Shown piece after piece: positions 1 through 5,473 of a stretch of 8,649 bases of DNA. The first letter of the stretch is position 1; each line of letters opens with the position of its first letter. A program made the position numbers and the translations under genes. The stretch comes from an uncultured Clostridium sp. (lineage in GTDB: Bacteria > Bacillota > Clostridia > TANB77 > CAG-508), in the NCBI GenBank assembly GCA_947568605.1, contig CANOPV010000030.1, positions 1 to 8,649 of the forward strand, given 5' to 3'. The notes beneath the pieces were generated by a model. It did not search any database. It was not told where the DNA came from and was given only the letters and a program-made list of their open reading frames with translations.

Positions 1-589
1 TACAAAGAATGACAATAACTACTTTTAGTATTTTATTCATATCATCAAATCCTTTCTTTAGCAGGATTCTTCTTAATTCTTTTTTACCTCTATGAATTAA
101 GTTTTTTGTGTTTTGGAGAGTTTGACCTAGTATTTTGGAAGTTTCTTCATAAGATAATTCTTCAATTTTTACTAAATATATTGCATTTTTGTATTTCTCA
201 TCTAACAATTCTATTGCTTCAATAACTTCTTTTTTTGTTTCTTCTTTAGTTATAACTTCTAATACATCTTTTTCAATATTTTCAGTAAAATTATATAAAT
301 ATTCTTCTGTTATTTCCGTTCTTCTCTTTTCTATTTTTATATGATTTATTGCTCTACTTTTTGCTACCATATAAATATAATATTTAAAAGAAACATTTTC
401 TTTCATTTTGTTTTGCATAACATATATAAAAGTTTCTTGTGTAAGATCTTCTGCTTTTTGATAATCTTTTACAATATTAAAAATAAAATATTCAATTCTT
501 TTTTTATATTTGTTATATAAGAACTCAAAAGCTTCTTTTTGTCCATCTAAATAATCATTATATAATTTTTTATCTACATCTTTCTCCAT
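1..589 (-). CDS. ECF-type RNA polymerase sigma factor, 3' end cut by window edge
   Basis: An open frame of 196 codons starts at ATG 589 and is still open at the left edge, so the gene is partial. Region 2 covers roughly residues 20-92 with the core-binding motif DLTQETF at 48-54. Region 4 covers about 122-176: a helix-turn-helix with LSYEETSKILGQ (145-156), then the recognition helix TLQNTKNLIHRGKKEL. There is no region 1 or 3, which is the ECF architecture. The start is preceded by AGCAGG six bases upstream and fits the usual N-terminal length. ECF sigmas redirect RNA polymerase to stress or envelope promoters and are normally held by an anti-sigma factor; none is visible here. After residue 183, where such proteins usually end, the same frame continues as MNKILKVVIVILC, which looks like the start of a membrane segment. 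An ECF-like promoter lies just upstream, suggesting autoregulation. Family is confident; regulon unknown. Confidence 0.9.
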   Translation of the reverse strand, partial: MEKDVDKKLYNDYLDGQKEAFEFLYNKYKKRIEYFIFNIVKDYQKAEDLTQETFIYVMQNKMKENVSFKYYIYMVAKSRAINHIKIEKRRTEITEEYLYNFTENIEKDVLEVITKEETKKEVIEAIELLDEKYKNAIYLVKIEELSYEETSKILGQTLQNTKNLIHRGKKELRRILLKKGFDDMNKILKVVIVILC

Positions 590-611
590 TTTTTACCTGC
601 TTTCACTATAA

Positions 612-640
612 CAGACAAGTAACTTTCAAAAAAGTTTCAA
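612..640 (-). promoter_or_regulatory. Candidate ECF-sigma promoter for the sigma gene
   Basis: On the minus strand GAAACTT (638-632) and GTCTG (616-612) are separated by 15 bases, close to the bipartite GGAACTT / GTCTAA pattern of ECF promoters. It ends about 22 bases upstream of the sigma ATG. I found no well-spaced housekeeping -35/-10 pair in this short gap. An ECF sigma commonly transcribes its own gene, so autoregulation is a reasonable inference, not shown. Confidence 0.5.
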
Positions 641-664
641 TTTTTTATAATTTTATTAAATATA

Positions 665-699
665 AGTAACAAAATCACAAATTGTAATTTTTTGTTACT
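665..699 (-). terminator. Stem-loop at the end of the DUF3267 gene, probable weak terminator
   Basis: Ten bases (665-674, AGTAACAAAA) pair perfectly with 690-699, with a 15-base loop. The hairpin begins inside the stop codon of the upstream gene. On the minus strand it is followed by TTATATTTAAT rather than a clean U-run, and the stem is AT-rich, so termination would be weak. It separates the cargo genes from the sigma gene promoter. Confidence 0.45.
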
Positions 700-1297
700 A
701 AATATAGTAAATATCATCTTCGTAATTTTGTATTTTCTTATTTTCAGGAACTTGTTTTATTATTTGGTAGACTGTATATGAATCTGGATAAGGACTAGCC
801 ATTCCCATACAAGCCATTCCAAAAAATATACCATTTAATTCTGTTAAACTTGCAGGGCATAACCAAAATAATATAAGAGGAATTATTCCTAATATATATG
901 GTAACAAACTCATAACAATAAATCTTCTCTTTGATAATGGATATGATGTTAAAGATACAAATGTAATAGGTTTTGCAATTCCAATATAAGAGTTAGCTTC
1001 TTTTGGATATACTATTGAATGTAAGTATTCGTGTACTAATAAAAGAATAAAGCCTATAATCGCACCAACTAATATAAATGGTCTATTAACTATATTTTGT
1101 TGATTTATAACAGTTTTTATATTCATAGATACAAACATAATAATAAATGCAGGAATCAAAAATGGTAACCCTTTAATCATAAGTTCATTCATATTTTTAG
1201 GCATTTTAATTTTTATTGCTTTAGAATCTAAACTGCCTCTTTGATACTCTCTTATTTTATTTTCTTCTATAATTCCTATCCAATGTATTTTAGGCAT
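698..1297 (-). CDS. DUF3267-type membrane protein with HExxH motif (putative zinc metalloprotease)
   Basis: A 199-residue protein with hydrophobic stretches at about 42-60, 73-92, 127-147 and 155-168. The second ends in HEYLH (89-93), an HExxH zinc-binding and catalytic motif inside a membrane helix, as in the DUF3267 putative zincin family. The region around SPYPDSYTVYQ (168-178) holds an aspartate that may be the third metal ligand. I chose ATG at 1297 because AGAGAGGGGTGA lies directly upstream; a GTG at 1306 in the same frame lies inside that ribosome binding site and is unlikely. Its substrate is unknown. It follows the flavodoxin gene with about 35 bases between them, so the two are probably co-transcribed. 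Membrane location and family are well supported; protease activity is inferred from the motif. Confidence 0.82.
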   Translation of the reverse strand: MPKIHWIGIIEENKIREYQRGSLDSKAIKIKMPKNMNELMIKGLPFLIPAFIIMFVSMNIKTVINQQNIVNRPFILVGAIIGFILLLVHEYLHSIVYPKEANSYIGIAKPITFVSLTSYPLSKRRFIVMSLLPYILGIIPLILFWLCPASLTELNGIFFGMACMGMASPYPDSYTVYQIIKQVPENKKIQNYEDDIYYI

Positions 1298-1332
1298 AAA
1301 AATCACCCCTCTCTACTTATTGTAATTTTTCA

Positions 1333-1803
1333 CTAACTTAATGCTTTTATAAATTTATCAATATTTTCATTTAAGATTTTTATTTCTTTATCTTTTTCTA
1401 TGTTTTTGCTTACCATCTTTGTAATAAATTTATCGAATCCTTTTTGTTTTTGTATATCCATTTCTCCTCCAAAAGTATCATAAATAATAGCAGTATCTAA
1501 TAAATCTTTTGGAATATTTTGTTCATAATAACTTTTCCAATTTTCATTAAAACCACAACAAATAAAATATGCTACCTTTTTTGATTTTAAATTTTCAATA
1601 TTACTAATCAAAAACTTTCTTATTTTTTTGTCTATCATTCCCATTCTAATTGGCGTACCAATAATAATTAAATCATATTCATTTATATCTTCATTTTGAT
1701 TTAATATATTTACTATTTTAGAATCTTTTAACTGCCTATTTATTTCTTTAGCACATTTTTCTGTTGTTCCTGTTTTACTAGCATAAATTATTAAGGTTTT
1801 CAA
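1333..1803 (-). CDS. Flavodoxin-like protein (HemG/flavodoxin_5 type)
   Basis: A 156-residue single-domain protein. The N-terminal strand MKTLIIYA runs into SKTGTTEKCA (9-18), the phosphate-binding loop that holds FMN. LIIIGTPIRMGMI (45-57) is the second flavin loop, and its G(T/A)PIR form is typical of the protoporphyrinogen oxidase HemG and related flavodoxin_5 proteins. Expected role: a cytoplasmic one- or two-electron carrier or oxidoreductase using FMN; no haem genes are nearby, so a HemG role is not implied. The start is TTG at 1803: AGGAG lies eight bases upstream and the protein begins exactly where flavodoxins do. An out-of-frame ATG at 1808 begins a two-codon frame (ATG ATT TGA) whose stop overlaps the TTG. 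It lies between the BamE-like gene and the DUF3267 gene. Confidence 0.87.
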   Translation of the reverse strand: MKTLIIYASKTGTTEKCAKEINRQLKDSKIVNILNQNEDINEYDLIIIGTPIRMGMIDKKIRKFLISNIENLKSKKVAYFICCGFNENWKSYYEQNIPKDLLDTAIIYDTFGGEMDIQKQKGFDKFITKMVSKNIEKDKEIKILNENIDKFIKALS

Positions 1804-1866
1804 ATCATTTTCTCCTACTCGACAATTTGTAATTTTTCTCTGATCTCTTTTAATCAGTACAATCTT

Positions 1867-2520
1867 CTATAAATCTGTAATGTCTTTTATAGAAGCAATT
1901 TTTGCAATACCATTTTTATCAAATAAAATAGTTAATCGATAATATTTTGTTTTATAACATTTTCCCCAAAACCATTCTTCATATATTGTTCCTGCACCAT
2001 ATTCATAAAAAGTAAATCCTTGTCTAGGATCAGTATCTATGTAACCTGGTTTTCCTAATAATTCAACCACTTCATCTTCTGATAATCCAATAAGACTTTC
2101 ATTATTAACAATTTCATTTAGTTTTATATATTTTTCATCAATCGTTTCATTTCTATAATTACTTAGAATAATACAAACACAAATTGAAATAATAACAAGC
2201 AGTATTATTTTAAATTTTTTACTTATAGAAGTTGTTTTTATTATCCATTTTATAGCAAATACTAACAGAACCACTGGTCCTATGTATACCAATAATATAA
2301 AAATCGCATATAGCATAAGAATTGTTTCAAAATCCCCTTGATAACGCCAAATCAAATTACTTATTATAAATATACAAAATAAGATAATAATACTTAATAT
2401 AATTTTATTTTTTCTACTGATTGATTGTATTTTCGATACCCTTATTACAGCAAATAATGCTAATATTAATGGAAATATGTTTCTTATCAATCCTAAAATT
2501 AATGCACTAAAAATTCTCAT
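1867..2520 (-). CDS. Membrane protein with duplicated two-helix unit and C-terminal BamE/SmpA-like domain
   Basis: A 217-residue protein. The first 120 residues hold about four transmembrane helices (8-28, 40-58, 66-92, 104-120). Two units of 65-residue spacing repeat: residues 15-56 (IFPLILALFAV ... KIQSIS ... KIIL ... C ... II) match residues 80-121 (IGPVVLLVFAI ... KTTSIS ... KIIL ... C ... II). The C-terminal part, about 141-217, has LIGLSEDEVVELLGKPGYID followed by beta-strand-like YRLTILFDKNGIAKI, resembling SmpA/OmlA (BamE-like) small domains, which in Gram-positives occur on surface or membrane proteins of unknown role. GAGGAGATAG just upstream of ATG 2520 is a strong ribosome binding site. 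It follows the zinc-ribbon gene and precedes the flavodoxin. Function unknown. Confidence 0.75.
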   Translation of the reverse strand: MRIFSALILGLIRNIFPLILALFAVIRVSKIQSISRKNKIILSIIILFCIFIISNLIWRYQGDFETILMLYAIFILLVYIGPVVLLVFAIKWIIKTTSISKKFKIILLVIISICVCIILSNYRNETIDEKYIKLNEIVNNESLIGLSEDEVVELLGKPGYIDTDPRQGFTFYEYGAGTIYEEWFWGKCYKTKYYRLTILFDKNGIAKIASIKDITDL

Positions 2521-2589
2521 TTCTATCTCCTCGATAAATTACTAATTTTATTTTAGTTCTAATTAAATTATAAAAAGCATTTACTATTC

Positions 2590-2790
2590 TTATTGTTTTT
2601 TTCCACATAAAGGACAATACCTTAATTCGTATTGGTTAGTAGTTACATTACTAAATTCATTTCCTCTAACTTTTTTCTCTCCTTTTCTCCAACTACGAAT
2701 AGACAATTCGGCGAATATTTTGCTTGTTATATTTTCATTATTTTGATTAATTTCTTTCCAATTTTCTATTTCTTCACAACATTTACACAT
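2590..2790 (-). CDS. Small cysteine-rich, zinc-ribbon-like protein
   Basis: A 66-residue protein with CKCC at residues 2-5 and CPLCGKKQ at the end (C59, C62). Two paired-cysteine knuckles at the two ends, joined by a charged linker, suggest one bound zinc ion, as in many short proteins of phages and conjugative elements. AAAGGA sits about nine bases upstream of ATG 2790. It is the first gene after the promoter at 2836-2864 and probably heads an operon with the BamE-like, flavodoxin and DUF3267 genes. It might bind nucleic acid or protein; nothing in the sequence decides this. Confidence 0.72.
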   Translation of the reverse strand: MCKCCEEIENWKEINQNNENITSKIFAELSIRSWRKGEKKVRGNEFSNVTTNQYELRYCPLCGKKQ

Positions 2791-2823
2791 ATATAAATTC
2801 CTTTCTCAAAATTACTATTTCTC

Positions 2824-2864
2824 TTACTATTAGTAATTATATCACTCCTATAATGAAAAGTATA
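2824..2864 (-). promoter_or_regulatory. Extended -10 promoter with overlapping dyad operator
   Basis: On the minus strand TGATATAAT gives an extended -10: TATAAT at 2841-2836 preceded by TGA. At a 17-base spacing lies a weak -35, TATACT (2864-2859). Directly after the -10, TTACTATTAGTAA (2824-2836) is a perfect 13-base dyad centred on 2830, covering the expected start site; a repressor bound there would block initiation. The promoter would serve the zinc-ribbon gene and the genes after it. Confidence 0.62.
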
Positions 2865-2865
2865 T

Positions 2866-2928
2866 ATAAAATACAAAAATTAAAGCCAAGAACCTAAATT
2901 CCTGACTTTTTCATCTTTTGTATTTTAT
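2866..2928 (-). terminator. Nested hairpin, probable rho-independent terminator after the 139-aa gene
   Basis: In minus-strand RNA, 2909-2899 (AAAGUCAGGAA) pairs with 2892-2882 (UUCUUGGCUUU) over 11 bases, with two G-U pairs and a six-base loop, followed by AAUUUUUGU. The stem is enclosed in a perfect 13-bp inverted repeat, ATAAAATACAAAA (2866-2878) with 2916-2928. The two G-U pairs become mismatches on the plus strand, which argues that the minus-strand transcript is the one that folds. It lies about 36 bases beyond the upstream stop. Confidence 0.65.
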
Positions 2929-2960
2929 TAATTTTATCTTTTGTATCTTATATATATTTT
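2913..2960. repeat. Two imperfect tandem copies of a 23-25 base AT-rich unit
   Basis: ATCTTTTGTAT occurs at 2913-2923 and again at 2936-2946, each followed by a similar T/A-rich stretch, and a third partial start ATCTTTA sits at 2961. The repeat lies between the stop of the 139-aa gene and its terminator. It may only reflect the low GC content. Confidence 0.4.
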
Positions 2961-2964
2961 ATCT

Positions 2965-3384
2965 TTAGTTAGCATTATTTATAGATAAATAGCCTATATC
3001 AATATAGTCTTTATCTAGCATATTATAAGATTTTTCTTTATATATCACTAGCTTTAAATTCAATTCATTTAATTTTTCAATTTCTTCGGATTCCAATTTA
3101 TCATCAAGTTTTATATTTAATTCTTTTCCATTTTCAAGTTTATATAAACTTATGTGAACATTATCTTTTAAGTTATCCTTTACTTTAAATTTGATTTTAT
3201 ATGTTCCCTTATCATCTAATTTTGGATTAAATGTATATTCTGCAAGTCTTCCATCAAATTCTAATGAATTAAGATAAATTCTATCATAATCAGTTTTATC
3301 CTGGTTAATACATATTATAATTCCTACGATAATTCCAATTATTGCTAGTAATATAATACTTATCAATATAATCTTTCTCTTCAT
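2965..3384 (-). CDS. Small membrane-anchored extracytoplasmic protein of unknown function
   Basis: A 139-residue protein. MKRK is followed by a hydrophobic helix at about 5-26 (IILISIILLAIIGIIVGIIICI), giving an uncleaved anchor or signal sequence; there is no convincing lipobox at C25. The rest (30-139) is polar and looks beta-rich, with GTYKIKFKVKDNLKDNVHISLY (61-82) resembling a small sandwich-type domain, but I do not recognise the family. AGGAGGGG seven bases upstream of ATG 3384 is a strong ribosome binding site. It is probably its own transcription unit: a palindromic element lies upstream and a terminator downstream. It could belong to the conjugative element or be cargo. Confidence 0.72.
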   Translation of the reverse strand: MKRKIILISIILLAIIGIIVGIIICINQDKTDYDRIYLNSLEFDGRLAEYTFNPKLDDKGTYKIKFKVKDNLKDNVHISLYKLENGKELNIKLDDKLESEEIEKLNELNLKLVIYKEKSYNMLDKDYIDIGYLSINNAN

Positions 3385-3402
3385 ATTCCCCTCCTTATTT
3401 TT

Positions 3403-3533
3403 ATATACTCCTTAGATAAGTATGCAGATCAAGAAATATAAAAGGGGATTACCAAATATTATTGAAAGGAGCAAGAATAATATTTCATTTTTAAAATATA
3501 GCTCTACTCTACATACTTATCTAAAAAGTATAT
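3403..3533. repeat. 131-bp imperfect palindrome with 22-bp arms (MITE-like or structured RNA)
   Basis: The arms 3403-3424 and 3512-3533 are inverted copies identical at 20 of 22 positions, including an unbroken 13-base core (TTAGATAAGTATG at 3412-3424). Inside them lies a second perfect inverted repeat, AAATATTATT (3454-3463) with 3476-3485, around a 12-base loop. The stretches in between also pair partly. The whole unit could fold into one long hairpin. Terminal inverted repeats and absence of coding capacity fit a miniature inverted-repeat element; a possible TA duplication at both ends is not informative in such AT-rich DNA. It sits in the leader of the 139-aa gene. Confidence 0.6.
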
Positions 3534-3599
3534 CTATTTCTTAGTTTGTATCTATATTTTAACACCCTGAATCATTAAAGTATACTGCAGGATTTTGCA

Positions 3600-3617
3600 A
3601 ACTTTTTGCAAAAAGTT
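3600..3617. terminator. 18-bp perfect palindrome at the end of the conjugation operon
   Basis: AACTTTTTGCAAAAAGTT is its own reverse complement and overlaps the first two plus-strand bases of the stop codon of the last operon gene. As RNA it can form a seven-pair stem with a TGCA loop. No clear U-run follows on the minus strand, so it may be a weak terminator, an mRNA 3'-end stabiliser, or a protein-binding dyad. A second TTTTGCAAA copy lies next to it (3593-3601). Confidence 0.4.
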
Positions 3618-3927
3618 ATGTCAAGAAATTAATATTGTTTAGTATTTCCAATAGATTATTCCTTAGTTCTGGATTAATTAAAACAGTTGCTCCAATTGTT
3701 AATAATGCTAAAACTATTAAAAGTATTAATAATTCAATAATCTTTCCTACTGAATCTGCAATAAAATTTAATACTTTTATTCCTGTACTTGTTTTCTTTT
3801 CAAAAACAATAGTATTTTTATCTTTATCTAAATTGAGATTCTTATATAATCTCTCTTTTTCTATATTTTCATTTTTCTTTTCTACTGCTTTATCATATAT
3901 GGATTTTGGTTTATTTTTTCTTAACAT
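3616..3927 (-). CDS. Small single-pass membrane protein ending the conjugation operon
   Basis: A 103-residue protein: a highly charged, probably cytoplasmic N-terminal region (1-58) and one long hydrophobic helix at about 62-86 (IIELLILLIVLALLTIGATVLI), then a short tail. The start overlaps the end of the TadZ-like gene by 17 bases in another frame, which implies translational coupling; GAGAT lies nine bases upstream of ATG 3927. Gene overlap and partner suggest a membrane anchor or component for the TadZ-like ATPase or the transfer channel. I do not recognise the family. Confidence 0.75.
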   Translation of the reverse strand: MLRKNKPKSIYDKAVEKKNENIEKERLYKNLNLDKDKNTIVFEKKTSTGIKVLNFIADSVGKIIELLILLIVLALLTIGATVLINPELRNNLLEILNNINFLT

Positions 3928-5095
3928 CTTCTTTATCTCTTTTCTTTTTAAATATATTTAACAAGCCTTTTTTATCTTTTATTTCTTCAATAGTGGTATT
4001 TAATAAATAATCTTTTAATACTTTTTCATAAAAACTTTTATTACCTATAATAAATGGTTCTGGAACAAATTCACTAAATGAAGCTCTTTCTTTCCAAAAC
4101 TTTCCTAAGCTTTCTTTAAAGTTTTCTTTATCTTCATTTCTAACAAAATTAAACATTAAATACGAATTAATATCTTCGCCTATAATCATAAATGTTTCAA
4201 TTAGTTTGTTTATTTCCCACGCCTTATTTCCTGAAACAATTATTTTTAAATCTCTCGTTAAAAATGAAGATATTTCCTCTTTACTCATTTCATCAAAATT
4301 GCCAAAATCAAACACATAAAATTCATATTCAAATTTTAATATATCTGCCAAATTTTCTGGTCTTTGATATAAGTCTATTCCTTTATATGTAATCTTTCTT
4401 AATACCTCATTATAAATGGTAGGAATTGATTCATCTTCAACTAAGCTATATATAGAATTATGCTGATTATTTTCTATATAACAAGCTGTAACATTAGTTA
4501 ATTCTGATAAATATTTGACTATATTTATTGCAACTGTTGTAGCTCCAATATGACGTTCTGTTCCTGCTATTCCAATTGTAATAGTTTGTTTTACTCTTTT
4601 TATATTTTCTTTAACTACTTTTGTTGTTTTATTTATTACTAACATATTGTCATTAATTTTATATTTCATTGCATTACCAAAAGTCATTCCTTCAATCGAA
4701 AAAGCTTTTTCAATTTCATCTGCAAATATTACATCATTTTTAGCTGTAATAATATTATAAATCCCTAAATTGAATAATCTTCCTAATAAAACATTTCCTT
4801 CTTTATAGCCTTCAGCTAAAATGATAATTCTAACATTATACATTCTTCTTATCAATTCTATTGAGCTTGTAATTTCATCTTCTGATGTAGAAGTTGTTAT
4901 TGCTTGTAAATCTATAATTAAATAATCAACTCCATTCAAATTTCTAAGTTCCGTTTCTAAGAACTTTTTTAAGTTATATTCATTTATGAATCTCATTACT
5001 AAGTTAATTCTATGTTCTTTGCAATATTCTTCTATAATTGCTCTTGGCTCTTTTGAAATATAAATATATTTCTTATATAATCTATCATTCTCCAT
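3911..5095 (-). CDS. TadZ/CpaE-like MinD-family ATPase with N-terminal receiver-like region
   Basis: A 394-residue cytoplasmic protein in two parts. Residues 1-135 look like a degenerate response-regulator receiver domain (alternating strands and helices, YLIIDLQAI at 58-66, RIIILAEG at 89-96), as in TadZ/CpaE. Residues 170-390 resemble the ParA/MinD fold: TIGIAGTERHIGATTVAINI (172-191) sits where the deviant Walker A lies, and YEFYVFDFGNF (257-267) at the Walker B position. The P-loop is changed: the lysines of the KGGxGKT form are absent and GATT replaces GKTT, so nucleotide hydrolysis is doubtful. TadZ proteins mark the pole and recruit pilus assembly machinery; relatives with altered P-loops occur in clostridial conjugative elements. 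AAGGAG lies nine bases upstream of ATG 5095, 17 bases after the previous stop. No CpaF/TadA ATPase is next to it in the window. Confidence 0.8.
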   Translation of the reverse strand: MENDRLYKKYIYISKEPRAIIEEYCKEHRINLVMRFINEYNLKKFLETELRNLNGVDYLIIDLQAITTSTSEDEITSSIELIRRMYNVRIIILAEGYKEGNVLLGRLFNLGIYNIITAKNDVIFADEIEKAFSIEGMTFGNAMKYKINDNMLVINKTTKVVKENIKRVKQTITIGIAGTERHIGATTVAINIVKYLSELTNVTACYIENNQHNSIYSLVEDESIPTIYNEVLRKITYKGIDLYQRPENLADILKFEYEFYVFDFGNFDEMSKEEISSFLTRDLKIIVSGNKAWEINKLIETFMIIGEDINSYLMFNFVRNEDKENFKESLGKFWKERASFSEFVPEPFIIGNKSFYEKVLKDYLLNTTIEEIKDKKGLLNIFKKKRDKEDVKKK

Positions 5096-5112
5096 TGTTA
5101 CAGCTCCTTTTA

Positions 5113-5463
5113 TTATTCTTCTTGAAAGTCTTGATTATCTTGTTCCTCTTCACTATACAAAACAATTTCTCCTGTATCTAATTGAATTATATCTGTATTT
5201 TCATAGTGTATTGTGCTTTGATCGTCTGTTTTATTAGTTATAGTATTATCGTTTTCCTCTACTAAACCTTTTAATCTATCCATAAAATCATCTACACTTG
5301 TATTTTGAACATTTTCTTGTTGTGATGATGTTGAATCTTTTATTTTAGTATAACTTTCTGTATTTCTATCTTTCATATTTAGAATAATTGCTATTCCAAT
5401 TACAAATAGTAAAACTATACTTAATATTATTAATTGTTTTTTTAATTCTTGTTTTTCTTTCAT
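5113..5463 (-). CDS. Small acidic single-pass membrane protein of the conjugation operon
   Basis: A 116-residue protein with a short basic N-terminus (KEKQELKKQ), one transmembrane helix at 10-29, and a polar, low-complexity region rich in S, T, N, Q, D and E ending EEEQDNQDFQEE. The positive-inside rule places the acidic part outside the membrane. The ribosome binding site GGAG overlaps the stop of the M23 gene, ten bases before ATG 5463, so the two are probably co-translated. It may be a structural or accessory part of the transfer channel; the family is not recognised. Confidence 0.75.
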   Translation of the reverse strand: MKEKQELKKQLIILSIVLLFVIGIAIILNMKDRNTESYTKIKDSTSSQQENVQNTSVDDFMDRLKGLVEENDNTITNKTDDQSTIHYENTDIIQLDTGEIVLYSEEEQDNQDFQEE

Positions 5464-5473
5464 TTCTTACTCC

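Noticed and set aside
1298..1306. GTG at 1306 as start of the DUF3267 protein
   Set aside because: It lies within the ribosome binding site AGGGGTGA that serves ATG 1297.
1837..1856. Stem CTGAT/ATCAG between the BamE-like gene and the flavodoxin gene
   Set aside because: Only five base pairs with an eight-base loop and no U-run; likely chance in this composition.
3635..3961. Plus-strand open frame of 108 codons
   Set aside because: It is the antisense shadow of the small membrane protein gene and the end of the TadZ-like gene; no ribosome binding site and low-complexity S/F-rich product.
4192..4392. Plus-strand open frame of 66 codons
   Set aside because: Antisense to the TadZ-like gene, no recognisable domain and no start signal.
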